This document shows, one piece after another, positions 46,625 through 58,126 of a stretch of DNA of 64,000 bases. Positions within the stretch are counted from its first letter, which is position 1. The number at the start of each line of letters is the position of its first letter. The stretch spans positions 124,001-188,000 of the forward strand of contig JAESUZ010003105.1 of the NCBI GenBank assembly GCA_017311185.1, read 5' to 3'. The notes below the pieces were generated by a model that did no database searches, was not told where the DNA came from, and saw only the letters and a list, made by a program, of their open reading frames with translations. The stretch comes from Proteles cristata cristata (taxonomy: Eukaryota > Chordata > Mammalia > Carnivora > Hyaenidae). Both the position numbers and the translations under genes were made by a program.

Positions 46625-46637
46625 AACATTTTAAAAA
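46398..46637 (+). mobile_element. Felid SINE with (AAAT)n tail and 16-bp TSD
   Basis: Near-consensus head and CpG-rich body. The tail has expanded to a pure AAAT microsatellite (about 46590-46625). TSD at 46382-46397 and 46638-46653 with one mismatch. Confidence 0.96.
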
Positions 46638-46944
46638 AATACACACTCTTCAATAGGTCCTATATTCTAGTTTTATTTTGATATTCCCCAGCCTACCCCT
46701 TATTGGGCTTCTCATTGTAGATACTTAGGTCTTAATATAGCATTTTGATTTTGGTGACTGAAGAGTATGCTTTAGCTTGGGAACTTTTGAAAAAATTTCA
46801 TCTAAAGTAAGACCCAACTTCTAAGTAGCTTAGAACTGAGTCCCCTGAACTAAGTCACCATTTTGTCACAGATTATACAACCCTTTGGTATTCCTCACTT
46901 AAAGGAGGTTAAATATAAAGGGGCTATAAAATGTTTCTCTGCTG

Positions 46945-47501
46945 CTACTAGGAATTTATCCAAAGGATACAAAAGTACTAATTCATAGGAGCACATGTAT
47001 CTCAATGTTTACAGCACTGCTGTCAACAATAGCCAAAGTATGGAAAGAGCCCAAATGTCCATCAACTGATGAATGGATAAAGAAGATGTGGTTTATATAT
47101 ACAATGGAGTATTACTCAGCAATCAAAAAGAATTAATCTTGCCATTTGCAACAATGTGGATGGCACTGCAGGGTATTATGCTAAGTGAAATAAATCAGTG
47201 AGAGAAAGACTTATTTTTTAACTCATATGTAGAATTTGAGAAACTTAACAGAAGATCATGGGGGAAGGGAAGGGAAAAATAGTTATAGAGGAGGCAAACC
47301 ATAAGAGACTCTTAAATACAGAGGAAAAACTGAGGGTTGATGGGGGTAGGTGGGAGGAAGGGAAAATGGGTGATGGTTATTGAGAAGGGCATTTGTTGGG
47401 ATGAGCACTGGAAGTTGTATGTAAGTGATGAATCACAGAATCTACTCTGATACACACTGTATACACTGTATGTTAGCTAACTTGATAATAAATTATATTT
47501 A
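46945..47501 (+). mobile_element. 5'-truncated sense L1 with perfect 17-bp TSD
   Basis: ORF2 end ('aatagccaaagtatggaaag', 'ccatcaactgatgaatggat') and 3' UTR to 'cttgataataaattatattt'. TSD at 46928-46944 and 47502-47518, beginning AAAA as expected for L1 endonuclease. It lies only 145 bp upstream of an MCF2L2 exon. Confidence 0.94.
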
Positions 47502-47646
47502 AAAATGTTTCTCTGCTGTTTGTAGTTACTCTTTGTGTATTAAATTCCTGATTAGGCAAAGTTCAAGTACTGTTTAAATAACAATAGAATCTAGATGAGC
47601 TACTATTCAATTATCTGTGAGGAATATATTAATTTTCCCCCTATAG

Positions 47647-47763
47647 ATCATTATGTTAAACTCTGTCTCTGACCTTCATGGCTACATTGACAAAAGTCAA
47701 CTGACAGAAGACTTAGGGGGAACTTTGGAGTATCGCCACAGTCAGTGGATAAATCATCGGACT
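47647..47763 (+). CDS. MCF2L2: MCF2L2 internal exon (Sec14-like domain end)
   Basis: 117 bp, 39 codons in phase 0: IIMLNSVSDLHGYIDKSQLT then EDLGGTLEYRHSQWINHRT. The HGYIDKSQLTxDLGGTLxY motif is the hallmark of this GEF group and closes the Sec14-like domain. Acceptor CCCCCTATAG and donor ACT/GTAAGT. It joins in frame to 33245-33364 and 52402-52551. Confidence 0.97.
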
Positions 47764-48149
47764 GTAAGTACCAACTTATGTACCCTCTTTATTGTTTTTC
47801 CTTATTTTCCAGTAGACAAGGTAGTTAAAGATCAACTGTTGGGCAGTCATTGCCCATGACTACCTAACATCGAGAAGGTTGGGTTTTCTAAGCTACAGGT
47901 GGGGGAAAAATGGGGCAGAAGGGAAAAGCCTGGGGCTTGTCCTGCTGACTACCTCCACCTCACCTCATCGTCTGGCATGGGTGTTTGGGGGGACTTGATT
48001 TAGAATGCACCTGGGGAGAATGCAAAATATGAGCATCCTGCTTTACCTCAGAGAAATTAATTTGCTTGGTCAGGGATGGGTCTCAGATAGTAGTGTTCCA
48101 CACAACCCTCCAGGTCATTCTAATGTATAGACAGATCTAAATCCACCAA

Positions 48150-48262
48150 GTCAGAAGGAGCTGTATTTGAATATTGTCACCATTATTTACTATCTGATCT
48201 TGGGTCAGTTATTAAACCTCTTCCAGCTTGTTTTCTCCCCTGTTAAAATGGGACTAACAGTG
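48150..48262 (+). mobile_element. MIR fossil
   Basis: 'ctgatcttgggtcagttatt' and 'cagcttgttttctcccctgt' match the MIR core. Confidence 0.6.
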
Positions 48263-48264
48263 GT

Positions 48265-48465
48265 CTTCAGCTGGGGGCAATCTGAGACTTTTTTTGTGGT
48301 CATAACTTGGGAGAAAGAGTATTACTGGCCTCTAGTGGGTAGGAGCCAGGTATGCTGTCAGACCACTTATAATGCATGAGACAGTCCTCTCCAACAAAGA
48401 ATTGTCCAGCCCAAATGTCAATAGTGCCATGGTGAGAAACCTCAGACTTCCAGAAGCTGCCTGAA
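48265..48465 (-). mobile_element. hAT-type DNA transposon fossil, antisense
   Basis: 'ttactggcctctagtgggta', 'aacaaagaattgtccagccc' and 'aatgtcaatagtgccatggt' match a common ancient non-autonomous hAT element in reverse. Exact family not assigned. Confidence 0.7.
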
Positions 48466-49159
48466 AGTTTAGCATGAGACTGAGTGATGTAATGTATGTG
48501 AAAGCACCTGACACATAGTATTTTACTTGTCTCTACACTCTCATAGTAAGGGTTATTATGCTAAACTAGAAGGGTTAGTCATATCGAGGACAAAGTGGGA
48601 TTGAAACTCAAGTAATAAGTGTCTCAACATTAAGTTGTCATTCCCCTTTCCTCACTCTTCTAGCCCCTAGCCCCTCGAAAAGACTGGGTTTTCTGAGCCA
48701 AGTCAAAAGCTCCCTTCACCATCCCAGTGACAACTGGCAGTGTCAGCCCACCTCTCTCTGTATCTGGTCACTTTGGAAACATGTTGCCCAACATTTAACC
48801 AATGAACACCCGAACTCCATTTAACTAGGTAGGAGAATTCACCCTCTTTTAGAGTGTACAGCTTTGTGATTTTTTTCAAAAGGAAATTTTAAGAACCAAA
48901 CAAAAATAGATTTCTAATAACACATTTATATGTGCAATATTTATTGCATTTCTAGCAATGCATTTAATTCAAAGCTACAGGCTCTGATCCTCCCCTTGAT
49001 TCTTTGTATGCAATGTAATTCTAATGAAGATCTGACCCTTCCCAAAACCTAAAGGAAGACCCACAACCTGGGCAAGAACCCTTTAAATTTCTCATATGAG
49101 TTTTACCACAATAACTTTGACTCCTAGGGAATCTCAGGAATTAAAAAAGGAATGGTGAC

Positions 49160-49225
49160 ATTCCTTTTATTCCATATTATATTATATTATTATTATTATA
49201 TTGTAATATTCCATATTATTCTAAA
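49160..49225. repeat. ATT/TAT-rich low-complexity tract
   Basis: TTATATTATATTATTATTAT-type repeats. Confidence 0.8.
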
Positions 49226-49789
49226 TAGGTCTAAATATAAAAGATAAGGAGGGAATCTTATGTAGAACATCACTCACAAATAAGTGTGGGCAGGGTTGTC
49301 CTATGTTGCAATTTCATTAAACCTTATGAAAAGTGAAACTGGAGTGCTTTTAGGCTTTGTTTCTACACTTCCTAGGATTTTATTATATTACTCTCGGAAT
49401 CAAAAGAAGTTAGTGTCCTACCAGCCTTACTGGCCTAGCTAGCTCTCCCTTTTGCTCTGATTTTTCTACCAATCTTTTGTTTTATTATGTTCTTAATGAT
49501 TTTGCAAGTTGCCTCAGGTCTTTTCTGATATAAAAAAAGTTTGCAGCAAATAAAGAAAAAAAACAAATGCCCCTTGATGTCAAAGACAAGAATACTTCTC
49601 TAAGAACTGAGAGAGGTAGAAAAGAGTGAGGCCATAAACATAGGTTATTTAAAGACATGATCTGTGCAGACATGTGCACACACCTTCCCACCCCAAGCCT
49701 AGTTTGTATCCATGGTTTGTGTTTGTGCATGTGTTAAACATATTTTAAAAATATTTAATTTTTTAAATTTACAACTAGTATTTAAAAAC

Positions 49790-49990
49790 TACAACTAGTA
49801 TTGAAACATCAGAGATATTCTTTACATGCATTTTGCATGCTTTATGTATATATTTTATATGCATTTTCATGTTATATATATTTTTATATGCATCCACATG
49901 TAATTAGAACTATAATATATACATATATAACATATATAATAATATGATATGTATACAAATAACATACAGTATATATAATATTATATAGAT
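49790..49990. repeat. TATA-rich low-complexity tract
   Basis: Runs of TATATA with ATGCATTTT repeats (three 'atgcattt' motifs at 49825-49865) and 'acatatataacatatataat'. Confidence 0.75.
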
Positions 49991-50029
49991 CCTTTTTTGG
50001 GGGAATGTCAGATCTGAATGTCAGATCAG

Positions 50030-50200
50030 TGAGACTCATTAGAACTGAAAACAACCTTAAAGATCATTTATTTCAATTACCTTATTTTACAGGCAAGGAA
50101 ACTGACCTTCAAAGTAAAGAAGTGACTTATCCAAGGTTATACAGTTGACTAGTGGTGGAGCCAAGTCTAAGGCTAAGCTCTTTCTCATCATCCTATCAGT
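50030..50200 (+). mobile_element. MIR-like fossil, source of a local duplication
   Basis: 'accttattttacaggcaagg' and 'agtgacttatccaaggttat' fit the MIR 3' half. Positions 50060-50146 recur almost unchanged at 51167-51278. Confidence 0.65.
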
Positions 50201-50394
50201 GTCAGGTCCTCTGTACCATTTCCAAGGCAATTGTTTGCTTATTAGATACCTGGAATCATGTTAATTTGTTAACAGGACTCTCCATAGGCAACCCCTTGCT
50301 TTCCTCTATTATCTCTATTTTCCTCTATTTCCTCTATTTCATTTGCAGGCCTGGCACCTGACTCTCAGCGTTGTTACTGTTATTATTATTACAT

Positions 50395-50565
50395 TTGCAA
50401 GGTACCCTACTGTGCCCAAGTCCTTTCACATTTGCTATTCCTTTGATCTTCAAAAAACCCCTGTAAAAACAGAGCAACCATTATTCCCATTTGTCACACG
50501 AGGACACTAGGACTCAGAGCAATACCTGTCTTACTCAAGATCACACAGTTAGAGATCAGAATCTG
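50395..50565 (+). mobile_element. MIR fossil
   Basis: 'tgtcacacgaggacactagg' and 'actcaagatcacacagttag' are MIR core and 3' half. Confidence 0.7.
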
Positions 50566-50654
50566 AACTTGAATTCAAGTCTTAAACTCTCAAAGCCAAG
50601 ATTTCTTTGTTGGTTTAATTTTAAATCTAGTTTAGTTAAATGTAGTGTATATTG

Positions 50655-50850
50655 CCAAGAGGTGGTGTAGCATATAGTGCTTAAGATTGCTGGCTCTGGG
50701 TTCAATCCCAGTTCTGCCACTAATTTTATATATGATTTTGGGGAAGTTACTTAACCTTAATACACCTTGGCTTCCTTGTTTATAGATTATAGTGATAGTA
50801 GTAACTTATTTAAGATGCATTACAAGAGGTAGTACCTTTAAAGCTAAGTA
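50655..50850 (+). mobile_element. MIR fossil
   Basis: 'gctctgggttcaatcccagt' and 'ttggggaagttacttaacct' are the MIR tRNA-like and core regions. Confidence 0.75.
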
Positions 50851-51166
50851 TTTAATATCATATTTTCTGATTATAAGTCCTCTGATAAATTTGGTTAATG
50901 TGTGGTACTTATAAGCCCTTTAATAAATTGGATTTTATATGTTATTCATTATAAGCTATTGGTGAATGAAGTTGAGGGAGTATCTTATACAGATATTGGG
51001 TTATGTAAAAGTTATGTAAAAACTTTGATGTGCTTGAAAGAAAGATTCTCATAAAAATTAGTGTTTGTCTGAGTTTCCAAGCCAAAACTACTATGATGTT
51101 CATGATTGCAACTGTATAAATACTTGTGCTAATAGGGGAGATTCCACCGACAACAATATTTCATTG

Positions 51167-51278
51167 AAGATCATTTATTTCAATTTACCTAATTGAAAGG
51201 TAATTCAACTACCTTATTTTACAGATAAGGGAACTGACCTTCAAAGTAAAGAAGTGACTTATCCAAGGTTATACAGTT
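51167..51278 (+). repeat. Second copy of a local duplication
   Basis: Shares a 46-nt identical run with 50101-50146 and a 19-nt run (AAGATCATTTATTTCAATT) with 50060-50078. It differs mainly by an inserted stretch of about 22 nt near 51186-51210. Too similar to be an independent MIR insertion. Confidence 0.85.
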
Positions 51279-51282
51279 AATG

Positions 51283-51380
51283 GTGGGTGCCTGGTTGGCT
51301 CTGTCAGTAGGACATACAACTTTAGATCCTAGAGTCCTAAGTTCGAGCCCCACACTGGGTATAGAGTTTACTTTAAAAAA
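51283..51380 (+). mobile_element. Older short tRNA-derived SINE
   Basis: 'ggtgcctggttggctctgtc' to 'gggtatagagtttactttaa'. Older short SINE type with B box GTTCGAGCCCC. Confidence 0.85.
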
Positions 51381-52144
51381 TGGTTGATGGAGAAAGACTT
51401 CAGGTTCAGACAGTAGGCAGGGGTATACTGTTCTCTAGAAGCCTTATCACTCCAGCTTCAGCTCTGGCCTGTCGTGCAGAAAAGGGCCACCTCACGTCTG
51501 GTACATTCTTTATGATGAGCATTTCATAAATGTTCTCTGATGATATAGGATCAGAGGTAATTTTTCCCAAGTGAAAATTAGGTTGGGCTCTTCACCCCTA
51601 TCAGTTATTTATCTAGCAGCTGTTTATGGGCCACCAGTTACTATGTGACAGTCATAGTACCATTTGCTGGGGGAACAGAGATGAATTGTGCTTGCCCTTC
51701 AAGGGTAAAATTGTCTCAGGAACAAAGGGCAGTGGCATGGTAGAGCCCATCTGGCTAAGTAGAATGGTTTGTGGGATTCTTAAAAGCCACTTACTTTTAA
51801 CTAAATCTGCTGATGATCAGCATCACTTTTTCTAGATTAGGCCATGTGTTTACTGCTAAAATGCACTGAGCTAAATGCAGATATCTCACCTGGGATATTA
51901 GGTGTGAAGTTACTCATCAGTTAGTAAGTATTCATTTAATGGCAGAATAGTACCCTTAGTGGAAAGTCAATTTTTATAAAGAAGTGACAAGCAGAAGTCC
52001 CCAACCCCTCATCACATGTGATAAAAGTAACTCTCTGGAAAGTCACTAATGACTTACCTAATCACTACATCCATCTTCTCCCTTGGGGTCAAACTTGCTT
52101 CCCACACCTAGTGACCTTCGTTGAATCTTGCCATCTTTCCTTCC

Positions 52145-52330
52145 TTACTACCTAAGCAATATGATCTTGGGCAATTCACTTGACCTGTTGGAGCTTCAGT
52201 TCCCTCTTCTATAAAATGGAGATAAAATATCTTCCAATATGGGTTATTGAGATGACAGACAAATGTATAGCACCAGGTACAATGCATGGCCTGTTGCAGG
52301 TACTCAGGAAATGGCAGCTATAGATGTACT
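52145..52330 (+). mobile_element. MIR fossil
   Basis: 'tgatcttgggcaattcactt', 'cagttccctcttctataaaa' and 'aatggagataaaatatcttc' are MIR core sequence. It ends about 70 bp before the next exon. Confidence 0.75.
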
Positions 52331-52401
52331 GTCCTTCTATCCAGAGAGCATATTGGTGAATGTTAAGCTGTCCTCATTATTATGACTATCTGACCTTCCA
52401 G

Positions 52402-52551
52402 GCCATTGAAAACTTTGCTGTGACATTGAAGACCACTGCCCAGATGCTCCAGATGTTTGGGGACTGCCTAGCCACAACAGAGCTGCCCAGAGGGGTGATG
52501 TCTACTGAAGACCTCCTCTTGTCCCACACAGGGTGGCGGGACAAGCTGCAG
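52402..52551 (+). CDS. MCF2L2: MCF2L2 internal exon (after the Sec14-like domain)
   Basis: 150 bp, 50 codons in phase 0: AIENFAVTLKTTAQMLQMFG at the start and STEDLLLSHTGWRDKLQ at the end. The AIENFAxxxKxxAQMLQxFG helix is shared by MCF2, MCF2L and MCF2L2. The remainder matches MCF2L2 (LATTELPRGVMSTEDLL). Acceptor ATCTGACCTTCCAG and donor CAG/GTGAGT (consensus). It links the Sec14-like domain to the spectrin-like region. Confidence 0.97.
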
Positions 52552-54457
52552 GTGAGTGGCCAGTGGCCTCTCACAGGCCAGCCTCTTGGAGAGAGCCAGG
52601 AGCAGAATTAAAAGTGAAGTCCTCTTCTTCCCCCTTCTCTGGTGACTTGGCAGCAGTTAATCATCTTAAATCTTCTAGATAGACAGCATGGGAAGAGTAA
52701 AACCTCTTGAGACTGGTCGGTGAATGTAAAAGGATTGTAATTAAGACCTGTGAGAAGCAGCCCAGTAAAGGGAAACTCATTCTACCATTGTGCTGGTGAG
52801 ACAGGCTTGTGAGCATCCTTTCAAGGGCAGCACCCTTATGATCTGCTTGGGACACAGCAAGATATGATGGATATGACTTCATTAAGGGAAGGAAGGATGG
52901 CAATTGTCTTTTGAGGCATAAGCTTTCCTGAGGCTATCGTGAGGTTTGAGGGCAAACTAATAAGCTGACGTATTGCTTCACTTTCTCAGGGACGAATCTT
53001 TTTATTTGGGGGAGTAATTTGAGAAAAAAGACATGGAAGGTGCTCTGAACTGGGTTTAATGAGAAGCACCTATTAACTATTCATAAAATCATGTCAGAGC
53101 ATGCTAAGAATGGAGGTTGGCAGAATCTTTCAGGTCATACAGTAAAGGGAGGTATCTTTCTGGGGCTTACAGGATGGGTTTCCGCTCTTTTCTACCTCCA
53201 GAAGCACAAATGGACCAAATCCATCATTTCACAAGAAGACCAGAACTCCACTGGGCAGCAAGCTAAGGATTAGAAGGTTGATGCATCTTAGCATGACATG
53301 TATTCTGGCTGCACGGAGCTTGAAAAGAGCTGACCTTTTTTATCTCTGGACCCAAATTTACAAAAATGCTTTGCTGGGTGGTTGATTTGCTCATTTAGCC
53401 AACATTATTGACCACCTACCACTACATGCCAGCAAAACAAACAAACAAAAATGCAAACTCAAGGAACATAGTTGAGTTAGGGGAGTTTCAGAGTCTAGCA
53501 GTGAAGGCAAATTAATTCTTCCATGTGCCAGGGAGCACTGTTAAATTCTCTTTGGAAGGAGTTGGATATCCAGAAAAGAGTTCAAAATATATGCTCTACA
53601 TTACTCAGAATAATTAAAAGATCTGGTTTGAAACTGTGAAAACCTGAAAACATCCTAGGACTTTTCCCTGGAAATGTCTCTGACAAGCTTGACAAACATT
53701 CACAACGTAGCACACCTGTCCTGTTCCGGTGTGTGCTTTTTACACCTGGATGGAAACTTAGAGCACGTCTTCAGAGCGCGTGCAGGCAGGTGTTCCAGGC
53801 TCCTCTGCATATTGTCCTTGTCCAAAGAGAGCTTCCACTTCCTGAGGGTGACTTTGACAGGCTGTCTCTCAGTTTACCAACAGTATGCAGGCGCTCACCC
53901 TGCTGCTGCTTGGACCTTGTCTGTGCAAAGAGGAAATTCACTGAAACTCCTATAGATTTCTACAGATGTTCTCAGAAGCATGTCTCTGAAGTCTTTCTGT
54001 AGCCTGAGTGCTGACAGTAAAAAAAAAAAATTAAATACCCCAAGTGATTAAGGAGATTTTCTCTTCATGGGATGAAAACCCCTTAAGCTCTTTGGACCGT
54101 GTGACAACTGGATATCCACATGGAAAAGCAGGAAATTGGATATTCCTTCTTATCGTCCACAAAAATTAACTCAAAATTAGTCAAGGAACTAAATAGAAGT
54201 TCCAAAATTATAAAACTCTTAGGGGAAAATATAGATGTAAGTTTTCATCACTTTACATTAGGCAATGATTTCTTAGATATCACACCAAAAGCACAAGCAC
54301 CTAAAGAAAATAAATAAACTAGATATCAAGATTAAGAACTTTGTGCTTTAAAGGATGCTATCAAGAAGGTGAAAACACACCCTGCAGAGTGGGATAAAAT
54401 ATCTACAAATCATGTATCTGATGAGAGTCTAATACCCAGAATATATAAATAACTCTT

Positions 54458-54661
54458 GGCATGCCTGGTTGGCTCAGATGGTTGAGCATCTGACTTTGAC
54501 TCAGGTCGTGATCTCACAGTTCTTGAGTTCGAGCCCCACATCAGTTTTGCTGCTCTCAGCACAGAGCCAGCTTTGGATCCTCTGTCCCTTTCTTTCTCTG
54601 CCCCTCCCCGACTTGCTCTCTGCCTCTCAAAAATAAATAAAACATTTTTTTAATTAAAAAA
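54458..54661 (+). mobile_element. SINE nested in old L1
   Basis: 'ggcatgcctggttggctcag' head. Flanks 54445-54457 and 54662-54674 are a 13-bp duplication with one mismatch. Confidence 0.93.
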
Positions 54662-54728
54662 ATAAACAACTCTTACAAGTCAACCTTTATAAAAAGACAA
54701 ATAACCCAATTAAAAAATGGGCAAAGTA

Positions 54729-54932
54729 GGGGCACCTGGCTGACTCAGTTGGTTAAACGTGAGACTTTGGCTAAGGTCATTATCTCATGGTTGGTGAGTT
54801 CGAGCCCTGCGTCAGGCTCTGTGTTGACAGCTCAGAACCTGGAGGCTGCTTTAGATTCTGTGTCTTCCTCTCTCTCTGCCCCTACCCTGCTTGAGCTCTT
54901 TCTCTCTCGCTCTCAAAAATAAATAAACTTTA
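54729..54932 (+). mobile_element. SINE nested in old L1
   Basis: GGGGCACCTGGCTGACTCAG head, B box GTTCGAGCCC. The target 'aaaaaatgggcaaag' recurs after the tail as 'aaaaaattggcaaaag'. Confidence 0.93.
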
Positions 54933-55666
54933 AAAAAATTGGCAAAAGATTAGAACAGCCATATCTTCACAGAGGACAGATAAATGGTCATTAAGCACAT
55001 GAAGACATGTGCAACGTCATTAATTGTTAGAGAAATGCAAATCAAAACTGCAGTGATAAACCCACTAGAGTGGCACTAATTGAAAAGGTGGACCATAACA
55101 AGTGTTGATGAGAATGTCAGGGAATTGGCACCTTCATACATTGCTTGTGGGAATTGAAACTATCTGGTAGGTCCTCAGAAAGTTAAACATAGAGTTACCA
55201 TATGACCCAGAAATTCTACTTCTACTTATGTACACAAGAGATTTGAAAACATGTTTCATGTAAAAAGTTACATATAAATGTTAATAACAGCATAACACCC
55301 CACAAGTAGAAACAACCCACATGTCCATCAGCTGATGAGGGGATAATAAAATGTGATATATCCATACATAATGTTATTCAGGCATAGAAAGGAAGTACTG
55401 ATACATGCTATCATGTGTATGAACTTTGAAATAATTATTCAGAGTGAAAGAAGCAGTCACAAAAACCACATATTGTGTGATTCCACGTACATGAAATGCC
55501 CAGAATAGGTAAATATGGAGAGAAAGGTAGAGTAGTGGTTTCCAGGGTCTGGAAAGAGGAAGAAATGGAGAGTGATTGAAAATAAGTATGGGGTTTCTTT
55601 TTGAGGGTGATGAAAATGTTCTGGAGGAAAAACATGGACTTGTATGCATTGAAACGGTGAGTGTTA

Positions 55667-55858
55667 GGGGTGCCTGAGTGGCTCAGTTGGTTGGGCATCT
55701 GACTCTTGACTTTGGCTCAGGTCATGATCTCATGGTTTAGAAGGTCAAGCCCGGCTTTAGGCTCTGTGCTTATGGTGCAGAGCCTGCTTGGGATCTCTGT
55801 CTCTGCTCCTCCCCTGCTCACTCTCTCTCTCTCTTTCAAAATAAATAAATAAAACATA
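55667..55858 (+). mobile_element. SINE nested in old L1
   Basis: GGGGTGCCTGAGTGGCTCAG head. The flanks 'gaaacggtgagtgtta' and 'gaaaaggtgagttttat' are the target duplication. Confidence 0.92.
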
Positions 55859-57752
55859 GAAAAGGTGAGTTTTATGGTACTATATGAATTATATCTCCAT
55901 TTTTTTAAAAACAGAAAAAGATCTTTGGGCTTAAAACAACAATAAAATAACCATGAACTCTATAAATATGTGCTTTTTGTACTGTTGAATAGGATAGCCC
56001 TTTAGACCTTTCTTAGCTAACCAGCTCTTCTTGTTGTCTAATTCTGTGTTGGTTTTGGAAGCAGTTCACAGAGGCAGGCAGTCTTCCTTCTGAGTCCCAA
56101 AGGAGGTGATTCTCACCTCTTTGCCAGTCTTGTTTTAGGCCAGAAACCCCAGGGTCTTAGTCTTATACCCTCAGATGCTTAAGTCAACTGAGACATTTTA
56201 TCATGTGTTCAGTTAGATAGGGTAAGACTCATATTTCACTGTTGTTGTTAAAATAAGAAATCTAACAGAGCCATAGGCCTTTTTTCTCATCATGCAGGAG
56301 GAAAGTGCCATGGTCCTTTGCTTATGTGATAGAGCACTCTTTTATACATATGAAGACTGTTTAGTATTCAGTATTTGTTCCATTCAGTATTTATTCAATT
56401 TTGTATTCAGAGATGACAATTCTATCAGCATTTCCAGGGTTACCAATAATCAAGAAGGTAATCAGAGTTAAAAGTGATTTTTTACAGGCCCTAGAAATAA
56501 TTTAAAGTCTTAGGCGTTTTTAAAGACCCCTTGTTCAAACGCTACTTGCAGAGAATATAAGTTAGAAATGGATAGACACAGAGGTCTTGATTTAGCACAG
56601 AAAGGTGAAATTGCTATACTTATGAATGTTTTCAGTGCTTAATGCCTTTAAAAATCAGGGTTTTGAACTAGTTTTATACCACAAGAAGATATCTCTCAGT
56701 ATCTGCTGAGAAAAGGGGATATATCATCTCTTTTATGGACTTCTTTTTTTGTCAATTATGAAGACTTGCATTTTAAAGGCCACATTCTGGAATTCATTAT
56801 TCAGAATTATAAGAAAAACAGCATGGTAGAGCTAACTTGTAGTGCGGAAATAGGGTAAGTAATAAAAGTGAAGTAAGGAGTCTAAAGTATTCATCATTAA
56901 CATAATCTCTGGGCTCTGATTCATCCCCTAACTTCCTACGCCACCTCCACCCCCAGCCCATGACACAGCCAAACACAGTACCTGGCATGAATAGTAGTGC
57001 TTTTAAATGGATTTTGAATGACTGACAGAATGAATGAATGTCTACATTTAGGTTTACCCTTGTCATAGGAAAGAATTCTCCCCAGAAAATTTAAATTCTT
57101 TTGAGCCTGAAGCAATCTGTCTGCTGTATCAAGTGGGTCTTTTGAATCAACTGCTTGTTTCCATAATAGTGGAACTGTGAATAAGTACACATTGGGACAG
57201 CCATACCAGTTATGTTCCACAAGTGCCCAACTTTACCTCTCTGGCCCATTTCCTAGGACCCTTGAGACCTCCTCATAATTCTGGCCTCAAAAGGGGTTAA
57301 CACATGGACCATAATTGGCCTCAGGACTGTTTCAGCATTATATCCAATATCTGTGCTGATTGGTCAGTGCCTGCTCTAAACAGTTATTAAATATTTTGAA
57401 TTGTTACTACTATGGACAAGGGAAAACTTCATTTTTGGCCTGGGCAACTTACCTTTTCACTTTCCAAGTACATAGTTCCTCAATTTTTCCCTGTGTATTT
57501 ATGGCAGATTTTTGTAACCCTGCTGAAGCTGACTTTCCCTTGTATATATATATTTTTTGATAGTGTGAAGGGGATACACAGTGAATGACATCACTTAATC
57601 AGACCCACAGTCCCTCTTTCACACACTTCCTCACACTCTGCACTTCTTTGGGTATATCTCTCTCCCGAGTTTCTCCTTTCAAAACTCTCCTTCTGCCCTG
57701 GCAATAAGCCTCTACTTCTCTGACGCCTCTGCCCTTCCTCCCAACTCTACAT

Positions 57753-58126
57753 CACACACACACACACACACACACACTATATATATATATATTATAATAT
57801 ACATAATATATATTATATATTATAATATATAATTAATATATTATATATATTATATATAATATTATTATATATAATATTATTATATATTATATTATATTAT
57901 TATATATTTTATATTATATTATATTATTATATATTATATATTATAATTATAATTATATATTATAATATATAATTATATATAATTATAATTATATATAATT
58001 ATATTATAATTATAATATTATATATTATATTATATATATTATATATAATTATATTATATTATATATAGTATTATATATTATTATATATATTAATATATTT
58101 ATATATTATATATATATATAATTTAA
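57753..58126. repeat. (CA)n followed by about 345 bp of almost pure A/T
   Basis: (CA)n at about 57753-57777, then TA, TATA and ATAATTATAT-type units with almost no C or G to 58126. Many segments are self-complementary, so hairpins or cruciforms are likely. Prone to sequencing error. Confidence 0.95.

Larger units (their letters stand above)
33365..47646 (+). other. MCF2L2 intron, 14.3 kb, L1-rich
   Basis: Filled largely by antisense L1 pieces (35.9-43.9 kb) and several SINEs, listed separately. 33365-33830 and 38031-39324 hold no recognised feature. No additional exon was found that would fit between residues ending KVP and starting IIM, which are contiguous in the family. Confidence 0.85.
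47764..52401 (+). other. MCF2L2 intron, 4.6 kb
   Basis: Contains several MIR fossils, an hAT fossil (48265-48465), AT-rich tracts (49165-49225, 49790-49990), a local duplication (50060 and 51167) and a short SINE (51283). Much of 48.5-50.0 kb is unassigned. Confidence 0.85.
54085..55925 (+). mobile_element. Old L1 ORF2/3'-end, sense, with three SINE insertions
   Basis: 'agaactttgtgctttaaagg', 'cagagtgggataaaatatct' and 'aacaacccacatgtccatca' are ORF2 C-terminal sequence of an old L1M, with many stops. SINEs interrupt it at 54458-54661, 54729-54932 and 55667-55858. Confidence 0.8.
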
